Assembly: GCA_963667855.2 (NCBI GenBank)
Contig: CAXXKI010000013.1
Coordinates: 62,001-126,000 of the forward strand
Source of the DNA: G963667855 sp963667855
GTDB taxonomy: Bacteria > Planctomycetota > Phycisphaerae > UBA1845
Direction: 5' to 3'
DNA: 64,000 bases
The stretch's first letter is position 1; each line of letters starts with the position of its first letter. Below are positions 9,031 to 18,046 of this stretch, in pieces. A model generated the notes under the pieces. That model was not told the DNA's origin. It made no database searches and saw only the letters and a list, made by a program, of their open reading frames with translations. The position numbers were made by a program, and so were the translations under genes.

Positions 9031-10829
9031 TTAGCTATTTGCTGTTGCCTGAAAGTTTCTGAATAATTTGCAGGCCAATAAACTCTGAAAAAAAGGTGAA
9101 TTTTTGCAGATGTAAAAAACCGGTCCCCCTTGGTGTTCGTACTTAACGGTAGATAATCAATCAACCGCTGAGAAGCGCCAAAAAGGAGGAACCGGCATGC
9201 GTCCCAAGATTAATACTCAAACGGAGTTTGATTTTCAACCCTCGAATCTGAAAATTACCAATAAGTATTACGCCAAGTACGAGGCGATATCAAATATCCT
9301 CGACAAAAACCGTCCGATCATCAACGCCGTTCACCGCGACATCGCCAAGGGCCTCGAATACGAGGTGGTTAAGGACCGGCGCGGAGCGAGGTTCAAGTTT
9401 ACATCGGATACGATCCTGCGAATTATCCTTTGCCAGATTATCGAGGGAAGTTCACTGCGTCAGATCGTCATTCGGATTGACGACAGCATTTTCCTGCGAC
9501 ACTTCGTGCGAATCTACAACGGTCCGATGATCGATTTTACCGCCTTTAACAAACTCAAGAACCAGATCAGACCGAAAACCTGGAAGAAGGTGAACAGGTT
9601 ATTGTCCAAGGCCGCTGCGAAGGAACAGCTGATCGCCGGAGAACAACTCCGCATGGATACCACCGCGGTGGAAACCAACATTCACTGGCCTACCGATTCC
9701 TCTCTCTGCTGGGACACCTGCCGAATATTGGCACGATACATTGAGCAGATCCGCGAGATCGATCCGGCAGTGACTGGCTACCAACGACTTCTGCTCAAAA
9801 AAGCCAAGAAGCTGCAGCAGAAGATCGCACGTAAGGCGTCGAAGAATCCACGGTCGGCAGCATCGCTCGAATCGCTGTATATAAAGCTTTTTGGCTTGGT
9901 CGAGAACATTCTGCGGTGGTCCGAAGAAATCGGAAAATCTCTTGCTGGAGAGATTTCGAAAGGTCACTATTGTGAGCTTACCCAAGTAACCTTAGCGTCG
10001 TACCTGAAGGAACTTGTGCACTATCGCAATCTGGGAAAGCGAATTCTGGACCAGGCACAGCGGCGGATTATCGACAAGGAGTCGGTTCCCAACGAAGAGA
10101 AGATCTTCAGTATCTTTGAACCACATACGGAACTTCTCAAACGGGGTAAAGCGGGAAAGGCGATCGAGTTCGGACACATGATTCAGATCCAGCAGGTCGA
10201 AAGTAAATTCATTACCGACTACGAGGTCTTCGAGACCAAGCCTGTCGAACACGAACTGGTCCGGGTATCACTTGAAAGTCATCGGGAGCTATTTGGGGAT
10301 TATCCAAGTACGCTTACCGCCGACAAAGGATACTACGAAGGCATGGAACAGATCGAAAACCTGAGTGAAATCGTCGAACTGGTGGCCATTGCCAAGAAGG
10401 GAAAGCGGACCGAAGAGCAAACTATCCGCGAAACCGACCCGGCTTTCCGCCATGCTCAACGGTTCCGCGCGGGAGTCGAAGGTACTATCTCATTCCTCAA
10501 ACGGGTACTTGGCTTATCACGATGTTACAACACCGGTTGGGAAAATTACGACGCCACCATCGGTGCCACTATTTTGACGCACAACCTCCTGATCCTCGCT
10601 CGTTGCTGACTTCGCCGCGCAGTTAAGGCTGAAGAACAGGTTTTGAATTGTCGCCGCGCCGGCGATCCGCACGGAAATCGCCTCATCAGGCACCGGAGTC
10701 GGTTAATATCGAAAAACTCTTCAAAAACAGTGCCACTAAACACCCTCCAGGCGACTGAACCATCGCACCGACGTCACCGCTACCCACACAACTGACCTTT
10801 AAATCCATTCAGGCAACAGCAACTAACTA
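9031..10829 (+). mobile_element. ISNCY/IS1182-like insertion sequence, about 1.8 kb
   Basis: One transposase gene is flanked by inverted ends. The left end near 9031 reads TTAGCTATTTGCTGTTGCC. The right end near 10829, read inward, is TTAGTTAGTTGCTGTTGCC; the two match at 17 of 19 positions and both continue TGAA. The exact outer boundary and target duplication are not certain, because TTAG/CTAA at the tips could belong to either side. Insertion removed or displaced the 3' end of the hypothetical gene on its right. Confidence 0.7.
9197..10609 (+). CDS. DDE transposase, ISNCY/IS1182-like
   Basis: 470-residue transposase with an ATG at 9197 behind a strong AGGAGG. The DDE residues can be followed by eye: the first Asp in RMDTTAVETNIHWPTDS, the second in TADKGYYEG, and the Glu in GVEGTISFLKR near the C-terminus. 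The N-terminal third is a helical domain with FNKLKNQIRP. The DTTAVExNIxxPTDS signature is typical of ISNCY (ISDol1-like) and IS1182-like enzymes; I cannot separate these without a search. The frame is intact, so the element may be active. Confidence 0.85.
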   Translation: MRPKINTQTEFDFQPSNLKITNKYYAKYEAISNILDKNRPIINAVHRDIAKGLEYEVVKDRRGARFKFTSDTILRIILCQIIEGSSLRQIVIRIDDSIFLRHFVRIYNGPMIDFTAFNKLKNQIRPKTWKKVNRLLSKAAAKEQLIAGEQLRMDTTAVETNIHWPTDSSLCWDTCRILARYIEQIREIDPAVTGYQRLLLKKAKKLQQKIARKASKNPRSAASLESLYIKLFGLVENILRWSEEIGKSLAGEISKGHYCELTQVTLASYLKELVHYRNLGKRILDQAQRRIIDKESVPNEEKIFSIFEPHTELLKRGKAGKAIEFGHMIQIQQVESKFITDYEVFETKPVEHELVRVSLESHRELFGDYPSTLTADKGYYEGMEQIENLSEIVELVAIAKKGKRTEEQTIRETDPAFRHAQRFRAGVEGTISFLKRVLGLSRCYNTGWENYDATIGATILTHNLLILARC

Positions 10830-11457
10830 AAGCGGCCTGGCAATTCGATGTAGTGTTTTGCTCGGGCGAATTGGGATATTCGCGGCAATAGTTTAATTGT
10901 CCCCACGCGGTTCCGTCTTTTTGGTTTTTTCCTACAAATACGTATTCTTCGATATACTGCCCATCTGCACTCGATATGCTTACATCTGGTGCAGTACGCC
11001 ACCGCACGATAACATTTTCGCCACTCTGGGTTACCGAAGAACTATCGATGGGACAAACACTTTCTTTGTTTTTCCAATCGGGTTCGTTTTGGCGTCGCCA
11101 GGTAATCACCTGGAAACCTTCGATTTTAACGTATATTTCGTCACTGTTAGTTGGAGTGATTTTCCAATGGCCGTTCAAAGTTAAGGCTATTTCGTCGACG
11201 GCGTTATCTTCATTGGATTGTTTATTTGCCTTTTCGGATTGTATCTCGGCGATTTTCGTTCTCACGTAAAGCGAATACAGCCACTTGGCGTGGTCATAAT
11301 CATACACGCCATTTGGATCGCCACGGTACAAGCCAGAATCTTCATGTAGCCATTGATTATAAGGTTTAACTTGCCCCGGCGTGGTCTCGCGAGGTTGAGA
11401 TCGCGGGCGCCACACGGTTGACCGTTGGACCGGTGCATGAGCTTGGTGTATCAGCAT
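10780..11457 (-). pseudogene. Hypothetical protein truncated by the ISNCY-like element
   Basis: A 225-residue product with no family I recognise. It has a Trp/Tyr-rich N-terminal segment (KPYNQWLHEDSGLYRGD) and a central region (DEIALTLNGHWKITPTNSDEIYVKI) that could be a small beta-rich domain. The last 17 or so residues (from about LVSCCCLNGF) are encoded by the IS terminal repeat, so the natural 3' end is lost. The start at 11457 has no good RBS and the 5' end may also be incomplete. Function unknown. Confidence 0.45.
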
Positions 11458-11706
11458 CTACCGGACGCAGATATGCTACGCGTCGGTTACTAACAACTTG
11501 CACGTGTCCAGTCGGGGCGTTGTAACGCATTAAAATATAAGGTGTTAGCGAGTATTGAATGTGGGCTGGACTTTTTTCCGATATTTCATTTGACCGAGTA
11601 TAACGTAGTTAGTATAAGGATATTAACACACCTGCCGCACCGCTCCCCAACAGGGTGACGTGCATCATGGGCAGGTTTTTTTTTGCGCCAAGTCCGGGAA
11701 AAACAC

Positions 11707-12624
11707 ATGAGCAAACACCATTCTTCGCTCCAATCATACAAAAAGCCCTGGTTACCAATCTCAGACCAGATCGATTTACTCAAGAAACGCGGTATGATTA
11801 TTAACGACGCAGGAGTCGCGGTAGAATTCCTCAAGCACGTTAACTACTATCGCTTTAGTGGGTTTTGCCTGGCTTTCGAGTCTTCCCGGCATAGATTTCG
11901 AGATGGCGTAACTTTTGAAAACGTGAAAGGCACTTACGAGTTCGATCGTAGCCTTCGCGACGTTGTAACCGAAGCCTTGGAAGTTGTCGAATTGGATGTA
12001 CGGACAGCAGTAGCCTACCACTTTGGCGAGAAATACGGAGCGTTTGGGCATGGTGATCCTGGGAGTTTTTTTAAACATTTCAATCATAGCTCCTGGGCTG
12101 AGAAACTTAAAAGCGAAGCATACCGTTCAAGAGAAGAGTTCGTCTCACATTTCAAGAGTACCTATAAAGAATTCCCATCTCTTCCGATATGGGTGGTTTC
12201 TGAGATAATGTCGTTCGGTGCATTATCGCATATGTGTAACGGAATGTTGAAACCAGACCAAACATATATCGCTCGACGCTATAAACTTCAGCGCAGTGAT
12301 TGGGTATCTTGGATGCATCACCTTTCCTACACGCGAAATCTTTGTGCCCATCACGCTCGCCTATGGGATCGTATCTGGTCTATTAAACCACAACTCCCTT
12401 ACGGATTTAATTGGCGCCCGCCACACTTACTTGGCAATAACCGCTTGTTTTCAACGTTGTTGATCCTCAACTACCTCATGGGACGTTGCCCAACGGTGGC
12501 AACTTATGCTATGGACTGGCGATCACGCGTCGAAAATCTAATTGATAATCCCCCTGCCGTATCAAATGCTACACAGTTGATGGGTTTGACCTCAGGCTGG
12601 AAAACACACCCACTGTGGAAATAA
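11707..12624 (+). CDS. Abi_2 family protein (AbiD/AbiF-like)
   Basis: About 305 residues resembling the Abi_2 family of abortive-infection proteins, which belong to the HEPN RNase-like superfamily. Visible family marks are KPWLPISDQIDLLKKRGM at the start, FLKHVNYYRFSGF, the central YEFDRSLR...LDVRTAVAYHFGEKYG, and RNLCAHHARLWDR, which carries the R-x(4-6)-H motif expected of a HEPN nuclease. An upstream TTG at 11683 is in frame, but ATG 11707 matches the family start better. No partner gene is adjacent, as usual for AbiD/F, so it may act alone against phage. The frame is intact. The phage-defence role is inferred from the family. Confidence 0.78.
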   Translation: MSKHHSSLQSYKKPWLPISDQIDLLKKRGMIINDAGVAVEFLKHVNYYRFSGFCLAFESSRHRFRDGVTFENVKGTYEFDRSLRDVVTEALEVVELDVRTAVAYHFGEKYGAFGHGDPGSFFKHFNHSSWAEKLKSEAYRSREEFVSHFKSTYKEFPSLPIWVVSEIMSFGALSHMCNGMLKPDQTYIARRYKLQRSDWVSWMHHLSYTRNLCAHHARLWDRIWSIKPQLPYGFNWRPPHLLGNNRLFSTLLILNYLMGRCPTVATYAMDWRSRVENLIDNPPAVSNATQLMGLTSGWKTHPLWK

Positions 12625-12786
12625 ACTATGTAGAGTAATCTTGGCTAAGAGCTGGGAGGGCAGTAAATAGCAAATCGTGGTACGGTCGTTGCGGAAGCAC
12701 TTGTCCACATTTCGGGAATGTTTACTTAACGTGTAATTATAAGGAAACACGGGGCGAATTATATCAGCTTCACACTGATAAAGCCG

Positions 12787-13290
12787 TTAAGTTGTCAATC
12801 TGGTGTCACCGCTGTAGTTCAAAGAAAATCCAGCACTATCAATAACTGTTTGGGTAAACGAGTATTGAAGGCTGCCGTCGGAGTTTTCGGCGAGAGTGGC
12901 TATAGCCGATCCTGAAAACGTTACTCCATTGGTTTTACCGTTTATTTCACTATGAATAATTATGCCGGTTTCCGTAACCTGAATCCTGGTGTATTTTACC
13001 TGGAGCCCCTCCATCTCGACGGTACGTCCAACGCTTATTTCTTTGCCTTGAACAATCGGCATACCGTTTTCAGTTATCTCATAGGATACGGCACCAGAAA
13101 GTTCTTGCGTGGCCTGCTCCCCTGTGGGACTGGTGGTGATCACGTTCTGAACAACTGTTCCACTGTATACTCCCTCAGGTAAAGGTGTCGAAGAGATGGT
13201 GGAGGATTGGCCTGGAGCGGTTGGGATATTTGTTGTAGTACACCCTGTGAGTACTGCCGATGTGATCATCAATAAGGTGATTGTTCTCAA
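12787..13290 (-). CDS. Small predicted lipoprotein
   Basis: 167 residues starting at a TTG (13290). The N-terminus MRTITLLMITSAVLTGC is a lipoprotein signal peptide with lipobox L-T-G-C, so the mature protein would be lipid-anchored at Cys17. The rest is Thr/Ser/Gly-rich and beta-strand-like, with no domain I recognise. The TTG start has only weak Shine-Dalgarno complementarity. It lies downstream of another lipoprotein on the same strand, separated by a strong dyad, so the two may be transcribed separately. Confidence 0.6.
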   Translation of the reverse strand: MRTITLLMITSAVLTGCTTTNIPTAPGQSSTISSTPLPEGVYSGTVVQNVITTSPTGEQATQELSGAVSYEITENGMPIVQGKEISVGRTVEMEGLQVKYTRIQVTETGIIIHSEINGKTNGVTFSGSAIATLAENSDGSLQYSFTQTVIDSAGFSLNYSGDTRLTT

Positions 13291-13366
13291 TATGGTTTTA
13301 CCTATCTGGGTCTGGTTATCCGTTCTGTCTCTATCAAGTAGCTCTGATCCGCAGTTTGGGCGAATC

Positions 13367-13419
13367 GGAGTGTCAGGCTCAGATTGAGTATTGTCTCATC
13401 GAGCCTGACACTCCTTTTT
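13367..13419. terminator. Perfect 14-bp dyad with T-tract
   Basis: GGAGTGTCAGGCTC (13367-13380) pairs exactly with GAGCCTGACACTCC (13401-13414) around a 20-base loop, followed by TTTTT on the plus strand. It sits between two minus-strand lipoprotein genes. The T-tract points the wrong way for those genes, so it may be a bidirectional terminator or a protein-binding dyad. Confidence 0.55.
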
Positions 13420-13445
13420 ACTGTTGGGTTAGTGAGCCTGCGAAT

Positions 13446-13799
13446 CTATCGCCGACCTCGCCGTTCCCAAGCGTGCTTTGTTGCTTCGTAGTTGATTTCG
13501 TTTGCCATGCCTGGTGCAATCCAGGGTTCCCAGAGTATAGAGACAGGCCAGAAGAGCAGATCTATTACGCCTAGAGCCGGTTCATTTGTATAAAATGCTC
13601 CGAGGCCAATGAAAAATCCCAACGCTGTCGCTGTTTCCGGTTTCTTTTCGACGACGACTTCTTGCCCCTGGTCTTTCCAGTCCCGTAGATCCTCTATCTG
13701 GTATTGTTTCAAACCGTAATGTGGATCTGCGCAACCGCTGGTTAGCAACATACCGGCAACAGAAGCGATGGTCAGTGCGGCGATAATGCCATTTCGCAT
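13446..13799 (-). CDS. Small predicted lipoprotein
   Basis: About 117 residues from the ATG at 13799, which has AGGAAAGG upstream; an in-frame extension to 13832 is less likely. The signal peptide MRNGIIAALTIASVAGMLL is followed by the lipobox T-S-G-C. A hydrophobic stretch further on (ALGFFIGLGAFY...GVIDLLFWPVSILW) suggests a membrane-associated small protein, similar in style to short lipoproteins with a glycine-rich hairpin. No function can be assigned. It precedes the 13367-13419 dyad. Confidence 0.6.
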   Translation of the reverse strand: MRNGIIAALTIASVAGMLLTSGCADPHYGLKQYQIEDLRDWKDQGQEVVVEKKPETATALGFFIGLGAFYTNEPALGVIDLLFWPVSILWEPWIAPGMANEINYEATKHAWERRGRR

Positions 13800-14409
13800 G
13801 TAAACCTTTCCTTTCGGTACATATGGAAACATATAACTGTGACACCCACAGATAATCGTACGTTGGGTAATATGAAAGAAACCGTATTCGCGTTAAAGTC
13901 AATATAACCATGTTGGTTTAACAATCATACAATTTAATCTTACAATTGTTTTAAACCACTAGGGAAACTACGGGGTCAGCCCCGGGTATTTACGGGGGCG
14001 AAATGGTGGTTTAGGCAAAAGCGGGGAAATGTGTAAGCTGGTTTTCAGTGCTGCTTTAATTGGCCGGTTTGAGTTAGCTTACTTTTACGAGCAGGCGATT
14101 TATTCCAACGGTTGGCATGAACTGTCTGATGACTGCTGTTTGGGAGTAGCCCCATTCGGTTTTTGAAAACGCTGTTCGACTACCCTGTGATTTTACCTGA
14201 GCCTGTTCCTGAAGGCTCCTTTTCGCCGACATCGGGGCATTGAAAACCAGCCCAGAGCCATTTCGTCTGCTCTGAAACTCAACAGTTGTATAACCCTCAT
14301 AGAATCGCCATAATGAATAATTCCCGCGACTTTGGTGACCCTGCGTTGCCTGTTGCGGGCTTGCGAGGACGTTGTTGGCTCTTGTTTTGCGCCGTTGGAG
14401 TATTCGTGC
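13800..14409. other. Non-coding stretch before the hsdM fragment
   Basis: About 600 bases. The first 150, upstream of the lipoprotein gene, are AT-rich and probably carry its promoter. The rest shows no gene with an RBS or a known motif. Confidence 0.4.
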
Positions 14410-14698
14410 ATGTCGAAAAAACGCTCGGTTCTTGATTCCCTGCCCAAGCGGCGGCTGATTGAGTTGGCCAATGCCTTTAACGCTGATTTTGCTCCCACCA
14501 CCCTGAATAAGGATGATCTGGTCGACGAGCTGGCCCGTATGCGGAGAACCAGACTGGAAGACCTGCTCCCCGAACTCACCCGGGAGGAGCTTAAGCAGGT
14601 CTGCGAGCAGTTGGATCTGGACGACTCAGGCCGGGAGAAGCAGGTAATTATCGACCGCATCCTGGCAGGCGGTAACGGCCACTGTGAACCAGCGGCCT
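14410..14698 (+). pseudogene. 5' fragment of a type I restriction-modification M subunit
   Basis: The ATG at 14410 starts MSKKRSVLDSLPKRRLIELA, followed by LTREELKQVCEQLDLDDSGREK, a SAP-like helical repeat (residues about 10-90) found at the N-terminus of some planctomycete HsdM-type methyltransferases. The catalytic methyltransferase domain is missing: reading continues only into antisense sequence of the neighbouring beta-helix gene. The matching 3' end of an R subunit lies 8.2 kb downstream in the same orientation, which suggests one operon lost its middle. Assignment to HsdM rests on this SAP-like region and on context. Confidence 0.5.
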
Positions 14699-17600
14699 CT
14701 ACCGGAAGGAGCACTGCTTCGACTTTTCTCCGAAGCACTTCTGAAATGCCGCAAAGTCCTGTAGATCCGCTCGGCCGTTTGCGTTGAAGTCGGCAGCTCG
14801 GCAGTTTGGCGGTAGCCCTCCATTTGGCCCCCAGAAAGTCGCCTGAAAGCTCGCAAAATCAGCTAGGTCGACATCGGCATCCTTGTCTAAGTCCATTCCA
14901 CTGCAGTCTGCGATAGAAGATGACGCTGGCCCGTTTAAACATGGATACCATACTGTGTAGTCGTTCAGATCAACATCTCCGTCGTGATCAAGATCACCAA
15001 GTCCGCTTACGAATGGCCCAGTAATGCATTCTGCGAATAACGTATAATCATCCAAGTCCACATCGCCGTCGTCATCCATGTCGCCGCGGACCGGTTCTTC
15101 CTGAAACTCATAAGCACCCATATCCACAACGTTTTTGTAATCCGGTGGTTCGGGTATGCCTGTGTCGGGAGTTTCCGGGGCATCGACAAAACGGGGGCGG
15201 CTATCTAGGTCTAGGGGGACTCGTTCAACCTCATTGCTGTCCCGATCAAGATCGGTACAATCCGTTGGCACAGCTCCATTGCTACCTGCATCTATACAAG
15301 GTGAATTCGCACTAATACGATAATCGTTGTCTTCCCAACTACTTGGGTCGCCATCGGCCCCATCTGGATCAATAAATAAGGGATCTGCGTCGATATTACC
15401 TGTGCCAACACAGCCACCCTGTACAGCACTATAAGTCACTGTAACGTAACTACTACCGGTTAACTGCTGCGGCTTATTACCCCATAGAATACAATTGGCT
15501 AATTTAGCGTTGCTTCCGTAGTCACAATACACTCCACCGTCTCCATATGAACTGTTAGCTATATTACCGATTACGGTGCAGTTAGTTAATACTGGGGTGC
15601 CCCTGCCTTGGTTGTAGATTCCACCGCCGTCCATTCGGGCGGAATTCCCCGTGAGTATTGAATTGGTTATCTTCAGGCTGCTTGCATCGTCGCAAAAAAC
15701 TCCTCCTCCGCCGTAAAACCCGTTAGAAGAGTTTTCGCTTATAATACAGTTAGTCAAAATCACGCTACTAGAGTCACAAAAAACTCCTCCTCCACCGAAG
15801 AACCTATCGGAGAAGTTTCTACTTATAACGCAATTGGTCAAAATCGCGTTACTGTGGTTACAACAAACTCCACCGCCGTCACAGTCAGAAGAATTATTGG
15901 TAATAATGCAATTGCGTATAGTTGGACTGCTGTATGAGCAAATAATCCCGCCTCCGCCTCCTCTTGGGGCACAATCATCGACATGTCCATTCTTTATCGC
16001 AAGTCCCTCGATAACAGAATTTTGCTCCTCGCCGTTGTGGAAATTGAACCCGCGACCATCGCCCTCGCAGTCGATGATACATAATCCTGGATCCCCCGAA
16101 ACGCTTCGCACGGTAATAGCCCGACCCAAGAAGTCCAGGTTTTTGTTTCTTTCTCCTGTATAAACGCCATCGGCGATTTCCACGACGTCGCCGTCAACTG
16201 TTGCATCTATGGCCGCTTGGATTGTCGAATACTCACTAGGTACATTAAACACCTGTCCGACATTTAGTGTTACAAATACATCACGAGGTGAGTTGACTGC
16301 CTGCGCATCTGAAATTTCCAGCACGGCAGTGTAAGTTCCCGGTGAAAGGTTGGAGATGTCCGCAGTGAGGTTTATATTGTTAATGTCATAACTTGCTTCG
16401 CCATTCGACGGCCATGCAGTAAGCCATTGAGGGTTTCCAGATATCTCCCAATTAAGTATTTGCCCACCGCAGTTTCGTAGTGACAGCATTTGCATCTTTG
16501 GATTACTCCTGCCCTCCGGTGCTGTAAAGGCGAATTTCGTTTGACTCAACGCAATTGATGGAGCTTCTTGCTTGAATTCGTAGGCTCCCAAATCTACAAC
16601 TGCAATATTGTTACCGTCACCATCGAGCGGGCGTTCGTTGTTATCCAAGTCTTCGGTGGGTAAACCGCCCTGGGGGGTGTTGGTTCCAGCATCGATGCAA
16701 GGCGAGGTGGTTAAAGGCGTTGCTTGTACAAAACGTAAGTCGTCTGGAAAGGCGAATAAAGGATTGCTGTCGATATTACCAATCCCGGACCAACCGCCCT
16801 GTACGTTACAATAGTTGACAACAGGGGCTTGGCTATCATAGGCGACGTAGATCTCCTCCGGCGTATCGGCCCATAGAATGCAATTGGTTAATATCGGGCT
16901 GGAGTAGCTGTAGCTATCTCCATAACAATAAATCCCTCCCCCACGGTAGGCCTCGTTACGGTTTATCGTACAGTTGACAAACGTCGGGCTCATGTCGTCG
17001 TAGTGGCAGTATACTCCACCGCCTTCGTGCGCAGTATTTCCTTTGATAACGCAGTTGGCCAGCGTGGGGCCTGCGATGCCGTAGTGTCCGTTCATGTCAA
17101 AATACAAACCGCCGCCGTAATCTGTAACCACGTTGTTACTGATTGTACATTTGTTTAACCTTGGCCTGCTAATGTCGCGACAGCGTATGCCGCCACCGTG
17201 ATCGGAGGAATTACCACTGATAGTGCACAGGGAAACTGCTGGGCTGCTATTGTCCTCGCAAAACATTCCGCTGCTCCGATTGTCGCGGATCACGCAGTTA
17301 GTGAGCTCTGGAGCGCTGGCATCTCGGCAGGATACTCCTATTCCGCGATTTTCGCTAATCAAGCAACGGGAAATCAATGGAGTGCTATTGCCTCGGCAGA
17401 ATATTGCACCGCCAACCGATTGGGTAATTATGCAATTATTTACCGTTGGACTGCAATTGGAACAGTAAATCCCTCCTCCAATGCTACCACCAGGGTTTCC
17501 TAGAGAGATATAACCATTGGCGATTGTTAGCCCTTCAACAGTCGAATCTGGTCTTTCTCCGCTATGGAAATAGAATCCGCGGCCATTTCGTTCACAATCG

Positions 17601-18046
17601 ACCGTGCACAACATTGGATCCCCAGAAACACTGCGTAATGTTATGGATTTGCCGGTAAAATCAAGGTTCCGATTTCCTTTACCCGTATAGCTGCCGTCGG
17701 CAATTTCCACTACATCGCCGTCAACTGCCGCGTCGATCGCGGCCTGGATCGTAGGGTATTCGCTTGGCACTGAAAGAGTGCTCGTTAAACGTAACGTCAC
17801 AACCACCTCACGAGAGGAGTTAGTTGCAAGTTCGTCTGTAATCTTCAACACGGCGATATACTTGCCGTGTGTTAAACCATTGATGTCAACGTTGAGAGTT
17901 GTCTGGTTAACAGTTCCGTTTGACTCACCATTGGTTGGCCAGATTGTCAGCCACGCAGGATACCCCGTTATTACCCAATTAAGCACCTCCCCGCCACAAT
18001 TTCGGATTGAGAGTGTTTGCTCACTGAAATTAGCACTACAGCGCAA
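14699..18046 (-). CDS. Giant beta-helix protein, C-terminal half (modules 3-4 and dockerin-like tail)
   Basis: This is the 3' half of a secreted right-handed beta-helix protein split by an IS701 element. After a few IS-encoded residues it resumes at NFSEQTLSIRNCGGEVLNW, the core of a BACON-like Ig domain. Two parallel beta-helix modules follow (starts SVPSEYPTIQAAIDAAVDGD and NVPSEYSTIQAAIDATVDGD), each with many short NC-rich repeats (LTNCVISRN, GGGIYC) and separated by a second BACON-like domain. The tail carries dockerin-like calcium loops (GDMDDDGDVDLDDYTLF, GDLDHDGDVDLNDYTVW, MDLDKDADVDLADF, DFNANGRADLQDF). Likely role: cell-surface or polysaccharide-binding protein. It ends exactly where the hsdM fragment begins. 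Confidence 0.82.
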   Translation of the reverse strand: MRCSANFSEQTLSIRNCGGEVLNWVITGYPAWLTIWPTNGESNGTVNQTTLNVDINGLTHGKYIAVLKITDELATNSSREVVVTLRLTSTLSVPSEYPTIQAAIDAAVDGDVVEIADGSYTGKGNRNLDFTGKSITLRSVSGDPMLCTVDCERNGRGFYFHSGERPDSTVEGLTIANGYISLGNPGGSIGGGIYCSNCSPTVNNCIITQSVGGAIFCRGNSTPLISRCLISENRGIGVSCRDASAPELTNCVIRDNRSSGMFCEDNSSPAVSLCTISGNSSDHGGGIRCRDISRPRLNKCTISNNVVTDYGGGLYFDMNGHYGIAGPTLANCVIKGNTAHEGGGVYCHYDDMSPTFVNCTINRNEAYRGGGIYCYGDSYSYSSPILTNCILWADTPEEIYVAYDSQAPVVNYCNVQGGWSGIGNIDSNPLFAFPDDLRFVQATPLTTSPCIDAGTNTPQGGLPTEDLDNNERPLDGDGNNIAVVDLGAYEFKQEAPSIALSQTKFAFTAPEGRSNPKMQMLSLRNCGGQILNWEISGNPQWLTAWPSNGEASYDINNINLTADISNLSPGTYTAVLEISDAQAVNSPRDVFVTLNVGQVFNVPSEYSTIQAAIDATVDGDVVEIADGVYTGERNKNLDFLGRAITVRSVSGDPGLCIIDCEGDGRGFNFHNGEEQNSVIEGLAIKNGHVDDCAPRGGGGGIICSYSSPTIRNCIITNNSSDCDGGGVCCNHSNAILTNCVISRNFSDRFFGGGGVFCDSSSVILTNCIISENSSNGFYGGGGVFCDDASSLKITNSILTGNSARMDGGGIYNQGRGTPVLTNCTVIGNIANSSYGDGGVYCDYGSNAKLANCILWGNKPQQLTGSSYVTVTYSAVQGGCVGTGNIDADPLFIDPDGADGDPSSWEDNDYRISANSPCIDAGSNGAVPTDCTDLDRDSNEVERVPLDLDSRPRFVDAPETPDTGIPEPPDYKNVVDMGAYEFQEEPVRGDMDDDGDVDLDDYTLFAECITGPFVSGLGDLDHDGDVDLNDYTVWYPCLNGPASSSIADCSGMDLDKDADVDLADFASFQATFWGPNGGLPPNCRAADFNANGRADLQDFAAFQKCFGEKSKQCSFR

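Noticed and set aside
14193..14738. 181-codon minus-strand frame over the hsdM fragment
   Set aside because: Antisense to a family-like sequence on the plus strand; Ser/Arg-rich shadow translation.
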